From positions 620,001 to 684,000 of the forward strand of contig NW_027255452.1 in NCBI RefSeq assembly GCF_003086295.3: a stretch of 64,000 bases of DNA. Direction: 5' to 3'. Shown piece after piece: positions 60,622-64,000 of this stretch (its first letter is position 1; every line of letters starts with the position of its first letter). The position numbers and the translations under genes are program-made. The notes under the pieces were generated by a model that was given only the letters and a program-made list of their open reading frames with translations, made no database searches and was not told the DNA's origin. Source of the stretch: Arachis hypogaea (taxonomy: Eukaryota; Streptophyta; Magnoliopsida; Fabales; Fabaceae).

Positions 60622-62349
60622 AGGAATTTCCAGGGTTTTCTAGGATTCTTTAGAGTTTTCAAGGTTTTCTAGAGTTTTCTAGGGTTTTTTAGGATTTTCT
60701 AGGGTTTTTAGAGTTTTCTAGAATTCTCTAGGGTTTTCTTGGATTTTCTTGGGTTTTCTAAGTTTTTTAGGGTTTTTAGGATTTTTAGGATTTTTTTTAG
60801 TTTTCTAGGATTTTCTAGGGTTTTTTAGGGATTTCTAGGGTTTTTATGATATTCTAGGACTTTTAAGGGTTTTCTAGGTTTTTTGGATTTCTTTTAGAGT
60901 TTTCTAGGGTTTTCTAGGATTTTCTAGGGTTTTTTAGGGTTTTCTAAGATTTTCTAGGGTTTTAGGATTTTGTATGGTTTTCTAGGGTTTTTAGGGATTT
61001 CTTGTGTTTTTCAGGGTTTTTTTAGGTTTTTTTGTTTTCCAGGTTTTTTGGGTTTTATATGGTTTTATTGGATTTTCTAGGCTTTTGTAGGGTTTTTTAG
61101 GGTTTTCTAGGGTTTTTATCGTTTTCTAGGATTTCCTATGGATTTCTAGGGTTTTTAGGGATTTCTTGGGTATTTAGGGTTTTCTAGGGTGTTCTAGGGT
61201 TTTTAGGGTTTTTGGGTTTTCTAGGGTTTTTTATGGTTTTCTAGGATTTATTAGGGTTTTCTAAGGTTTTTAGGGTTATCTAGGATTTTTAGGGTTTTTA
61301 GGGTTTTCAACGGTTTTTAGGGTTTTCTAGGATTTTTTAGGGTTTTTATGTTTTCTAGGGTTTTTAGGGTTTTCTAGAATTTTTTAGGGTTTTTAGGATT
61401 TTTTTTGGTTATCTAGTGTTATCTAGGGTTTTCTTGGATTTTTTAGGGTTTTTAGGGTTTTCTTGGGTTTTTTAGAATTTTCTAGGGTTTTCTAGGGTTT
61501 TCTAGGGTTTTTAGGGTTTTCTAGGATTTTTAGGGTTTTCTAGGGTTTTTTAGGGTTTTCTAGGGTTTTTTGGGTTTTTTGGGTTGTCTAGGGTTATCTA
61601 GGCTTTTCTAGGATTTTTTAGGGTTTTTTTTGGTGTTTTTAGGGTTTTCTTGGGTTTTTTAGAATTTCCTAAGGTTTTCTAGGATTTTCTAGGGTTTTTA
61701 GGGTTTTCTAGGATTTTTAGGGATTTCTACAGTTTTCTAGTGCTTTTTGGGTTTTTCTAGGTTTTCTAAGGTTTTTAGCGTTTTCAAGGGTTTTTAGGGT
61801 TTTCTACGATTTTTTAGGGTTTTTAGGGATTTTAGGGTTTTCTAGGGTTTTTAGGGTTTTCTTGGATTTTTTATGATTTTCTAGGATTTTCTAGGATTTT
61901 TTAGGGTTTTCTAGGGTTTTCTAGGATTTTCTAGGATTTTTTAGGATTTTTAGGGTTTTCTAGGATTTTTTAGGGTTTTCTAGGGTTTTCTAGGATTTTC
62001 TAGGATTTTTTAGGATTTTTAGGGTTTTCTAGGATTTTCTAGGGTTTTCTAGAGTTTTCTAAGGTTTTTAGGCTTTTCTAGGATTTTCTAGGGTTTTCTA
62101 GGATTTTTTAGTGTTTTTAGGATTTTTAGGATTTTCTAGGGGTTTTTAGCGTTTTCTAAGGTTTTTAGGGTTTTCAAGGGTTTTTAGGGTTTTCCATGAT
62201 TTTTTAGGGTTTTCTAGGGATTTTAGGGTTTTCTAGGGATTTTAGGATTTTCTAGGGTTTTTAGAATTTTCTAGGTTTTTTAGGGTTTTATATGGTTTTG
62301 TAGGGTTTCTTAGGTTTTCTTAGGTTTTCTACGGTTTTCTAGGTTTTTT
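60622..62349 (+). repeat. Reference higher-order unit, 1728 bp
   Basis: The cleanest complete unit. It begins with AGGAATTTCC and carries every landmark: GAATTC at 60721, ATGATATTCTAGGAC near 60846, GTTTTCCAGG near 61034, TTATATGGTTTTATTGG near 61055, TTATCG near 61116, TTCAACGG near 61306, GGTTATCTAGTG near 61408, GGTTGTCTAGGG near 61583, TCTACAG near 61726, the 69-bp duplication at 61896-62033, TTAGCG near 62147, TTCCATGATTT near 62191 and TTATATGGTTTTGTAGGG near 62287. It is the best model for aligning the other copies. Confidence 0.9.
61896..62033 (+). repeat. 69-bp direct duplication in the reference unit
   Basis: Bases 61896-61964 are repeated at 61965-62033, with the same composition and boundaries as the pair at 16091-16228, some 45 kb away. 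The two positions match within their respective units. Confidence 0.85.
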
Positions 62350-63003
62350 AGGAATTTCCAGGGTTTTCTAGGATTCTTTAGAGTTTTCAAGGTTTTCTAG
62401 AGTTTTCTAGGGTTTTTTAGGATTTTCTAGGGTTTTTAGAGTTTTCTAGAATTCTCTAGGGTTTTCTTGGATTTTCTTGGGTTTTCTAAGTTTTTTAGGG
62501 TTTTTAGGATTTTTGGATTTTTTTTAGTTTTCTAGGATTTTCTAGGGTTTTTTTAGGGATTTCTAGGGTTTTTATGATATTCTAGGACTTTTAAGGGTTT
62601 TCTAGGTTTTTTGGATTTCTTTTAGAGTTTTCTAGGGTTTTCTAGGATTTTCTATGGTTTTTTAGGGTTTTCTAAGATTTTCTAGGGTTTTCTAGGGTTT
62701 TAGGATTTTCTATGGTTTTCTATGGTTTTTAGGGATTTCTTGGGTTTTTCAGGGTTTTTTTTATGGTTTTTTTGTTTTCCAGGTCTTTTTGGGTTTTATA
62801 TGGTTTTATTGGATTTTCTAGGCTTTTCTAGGGTTTTTTAGGGTTTTCCATGATTTTTTAGGGTTTTTAGGCATTTTAGGATTTTCTAGGGATTTTAGGG
62901 TTTTCTAGGGTTTTTAGAATTTTCTAGGTTTTTTAGGGTTTTATATGGTTTTGTAGGGTTTCTTAGGATTTTCTTAGGTTTTCTACGGTTTTCTAGGTTT
63001 TTT
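62350..63003 (+). repeat. Truncated higher-order unit, 654 bp
   Basis: The sharpest truncated copy. First-part marks are intact: GAATTC at 62449, GATATTCTAGGAC, GTTTTCCAGG, TTATATGGTTTTATTGG and TTCTAGGCTTTTC. At about 62847 TTTTTTAGGGTTTTC joins CATGATTTTTTAGGG of the end block. Compared with the reference unit about 1.07 kb is missing. Both breakpoints in the full unit lie in TTTAGGGTTTTC, so the loss is explained by recombination between short identical words. Confidence 0.88.
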
Positions 63004-64000
63004 AGGAATTTCCAAGGTTTTCTAGGATTCTTTAGAGTTTTCAAGGTTTTCTAGAGTTTTCTAGCGTTTTTTAGGATTTTCTAGGTTTTTAGAGTTTTCT
63101 AGAATTCTCTAGGGTTTTCTTGGATTTTCTTGGGTTTTCTAAGTTTTTTAGGGTTTTTAGGATTTTTAGGATTTTTTTTAGTTTTCTAGGATTTTCTAGG
63201 GTTTTTTAGGGATTTCTAGGGTTTTTATGATATTCTAGGACTTTTAAGGGTTTTCTAGGTTTTTTGGATTTCTTTTAGAGTTTTCTAGGGTTTTCTAGGA
63301 TTTTCTAGGGTTTTTTAGGGTTTTCTAAGATTTTCTAGGGTTTTCTAGGGTTTTAGGATTTTCTATGGTTTTCTAGGGTTTTTAGGGATTTCTTGGGTTT
63401 TTCAGGGTTTTTTTTAGGTTTTTTTTTTGTTTTCCAGGTTGTTTTGGGTTTTATATGGTTTTATTGGATTTTCTAGGCTTTTGTAGGGTTTTTTAGGGTT
63501 TTCTAGGGTTTTTATCGTTTTCTAGGATTTCCTATGGATTTCTAGGGTTTTTAGGGATTTCTTGGGTATTTAGGGTTTTCTAGGGTGTTCTAGGGTTTTT
63601 AGGGTTTTTGGGTTTTCTAGGGTTTTTTATGGTTTTCTAGGGTTTATTAGGGTTTTCTAAGGTTTTTAGGGTTATCTAGGATTTTTAGGGTTTTTTAGGG
63701 TTTTCAACGGTTTTTAGGGTTTTCTAGAATTTTTAGGGTTTTTAGGGTTTTTTATGTTTTCTAGGGTTTTTAGGGTTTTCTAGAATTTTTTAGGGTTTTT
63801 AGGATTTTTTTTGGTTATCTAGTGTTATCTAGGGTTTTCTTGGATTTTTTAGGGTTTTTAGGGTTTTTCTTGGGTTTTTTAGAATTTTCTAGGGTTTTCT
63901 AGGGTTTTCTAGAATTTTCTAGGATTTTTAGGGTTTTCTAGCGTTTTTTAGGGTTTTCTAGGGTTTTTTGGGTTTTTTGGGTTGTCTAGGGTTATCTAGG
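63004..64000 (+). repeat. Partial higher-order unit at the right edge
   Basis: It starts AGGAATTTCC and proceeds through GAATTC (63102), GATATTCTAGGAC, TTATATGGTTTTATTGG, TTGTAGGG, TTATCG, TTCAACGG, GGTTATCTAGTG and GGTTGTCTAGGG to the window edge. It is nearly identical to the reference unit over this length, apart from a few small differences such as GTTTTCTAGCG near 63936. Confidence 0.88.

Larger units (their letters stand above)
30009..64000 (+). repeat. Telomere-like satellite array, right part
   Basis: The same satellite continues after the gap with the same word set, orientation and higher-order landmarks, so the gap lies inside one array. This half is more heterogeneous. It contains rearranged units just after the gap, worn and shortened units at about 45-57 kb, a divergent island near 58 kb, T-homopolymer blocks near 59-60 kb, and then the best-preserved units of the window at 59.4-64 kb. 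The array runs off the right edge, so its true length is unknown. Confidence 0.95.

Noticed and set aside
62287..62304. TTATATGG near each unit end as a TATA-box promoter
   Set aside because: It is one array word with small changes, it occurs twice per unit, and no transcript unit or other promoter element follows. It is kept only as a landmark.
1..64000. A true chromosome-end telomere
   Set aside because: Words vary constantly in length and base, there is a 1.6-kb higher-order structure with rare-base landmarks, and the array spans the whole window. A telomerase-made end would be a uniform short repeat.
1..64000. A CRISPR array
   Set aside because: There are no unique spacers between equal repeats; the units are contiguous variants of one word, and no cas-like gene is present.
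1..64000. A novel gene-based system such as a defence, biosynthetic or mobile cluster
   Set aside because: No coding sequence exists on either strand. Anything new here must lie in the satellite structure itself.

Overview
This window holds no recognisable gene. It is one tandem-repeat (satellite) array running the full 64 kb, broken only by a run of exactly 1000 N (29009-30008). The basic unit is an 8-10 bp T/G-rich word of telomere-like form: TTTTAGGG, TTTTTAGGG, TTTTTTAGGG and above all TTTTCTAGGG, with A for the last G in many copies. Every copy has the same orientation, so the + strand is T/G-rich throughout and C occurs almost only in TCTA, TCTT or TTCA contexts. CTAG is a palindrome that puts TAG on both strands, and 10-bp units rotate through all three frames, so both strands are full of stop codons. 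That explains why no meaningful reading frame exists.

The short words are organised into a higher-order repeat (HOR) of about 1.5-1.7 kb. I followed it by a landmark, AGGAATTTCC or a worn form of it, preceded by TTATATGGTTTTGTAGGG. The cleanest complete unit is 60622-62349. Its landmarks in order are: AGGAATTTCC (60622), GAATTC (60721), ATGATATTCTAGGAC (about 60846), TTATATGGTTTTATTGG (about 61055), TTATCG (about 61116), TTCAACGG (about 61306), GGTTATCTAGTG (about 61408), GGTTGTCTAGGG (about 61583), TCTACAG (about 61726), a 69-bp direct duplication (61896-62033), TTCCATGATTT (about 62191) and TTATATGGTTTTGTAGGG (about 62287). Unit starts by this landmark run roughly 73, 1640, 3278, 4881, 6469, 8072, 9661, then an irregular region, then 13208, 14864, 16513, 18130 and onward to 63004.

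On this regular background there are: (i) truncated units of about 0.55-0.65 kb that lack the same central ~1 kb (19681, 20283, 27366, 55024, 55582, 62350); (ii) chimeric or partly duplicated units (9661-11514, 30158-32014, 32015-33629, 33630-34705, 34706-36635); (iii) an island richer in other bases at about 57917-58540; (iv) long pure T runs (69 T at 11856-11924, 48 T at 59766-59813); and (v) a stretch, about 45-57 kb, where landmarks are worn and units are shorter (about 1.48 kb), next to near-perfect units at 59.4-64 kb.

The organism is almost certainly a eukaryote, since a gene-free satellite array of this size with a scaffold gap is typical of heterochromatin in a long-read assembly. 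The words resemble plant and green-algal telomere types (TTTAGGG in most plants, TTTTAGGG in Chlamydomonas, TTTTTTAGGG in Cestrum), which hints weakly at a plant or alga, but the sequence cannot settle this. Likely locations are subtelomeric, interstitial-telomeric, pericentromeric or knob heterochromatin. All unit boundaries were read by eye and may be off by a few bases, or by tens of bases where the landmark is worn.
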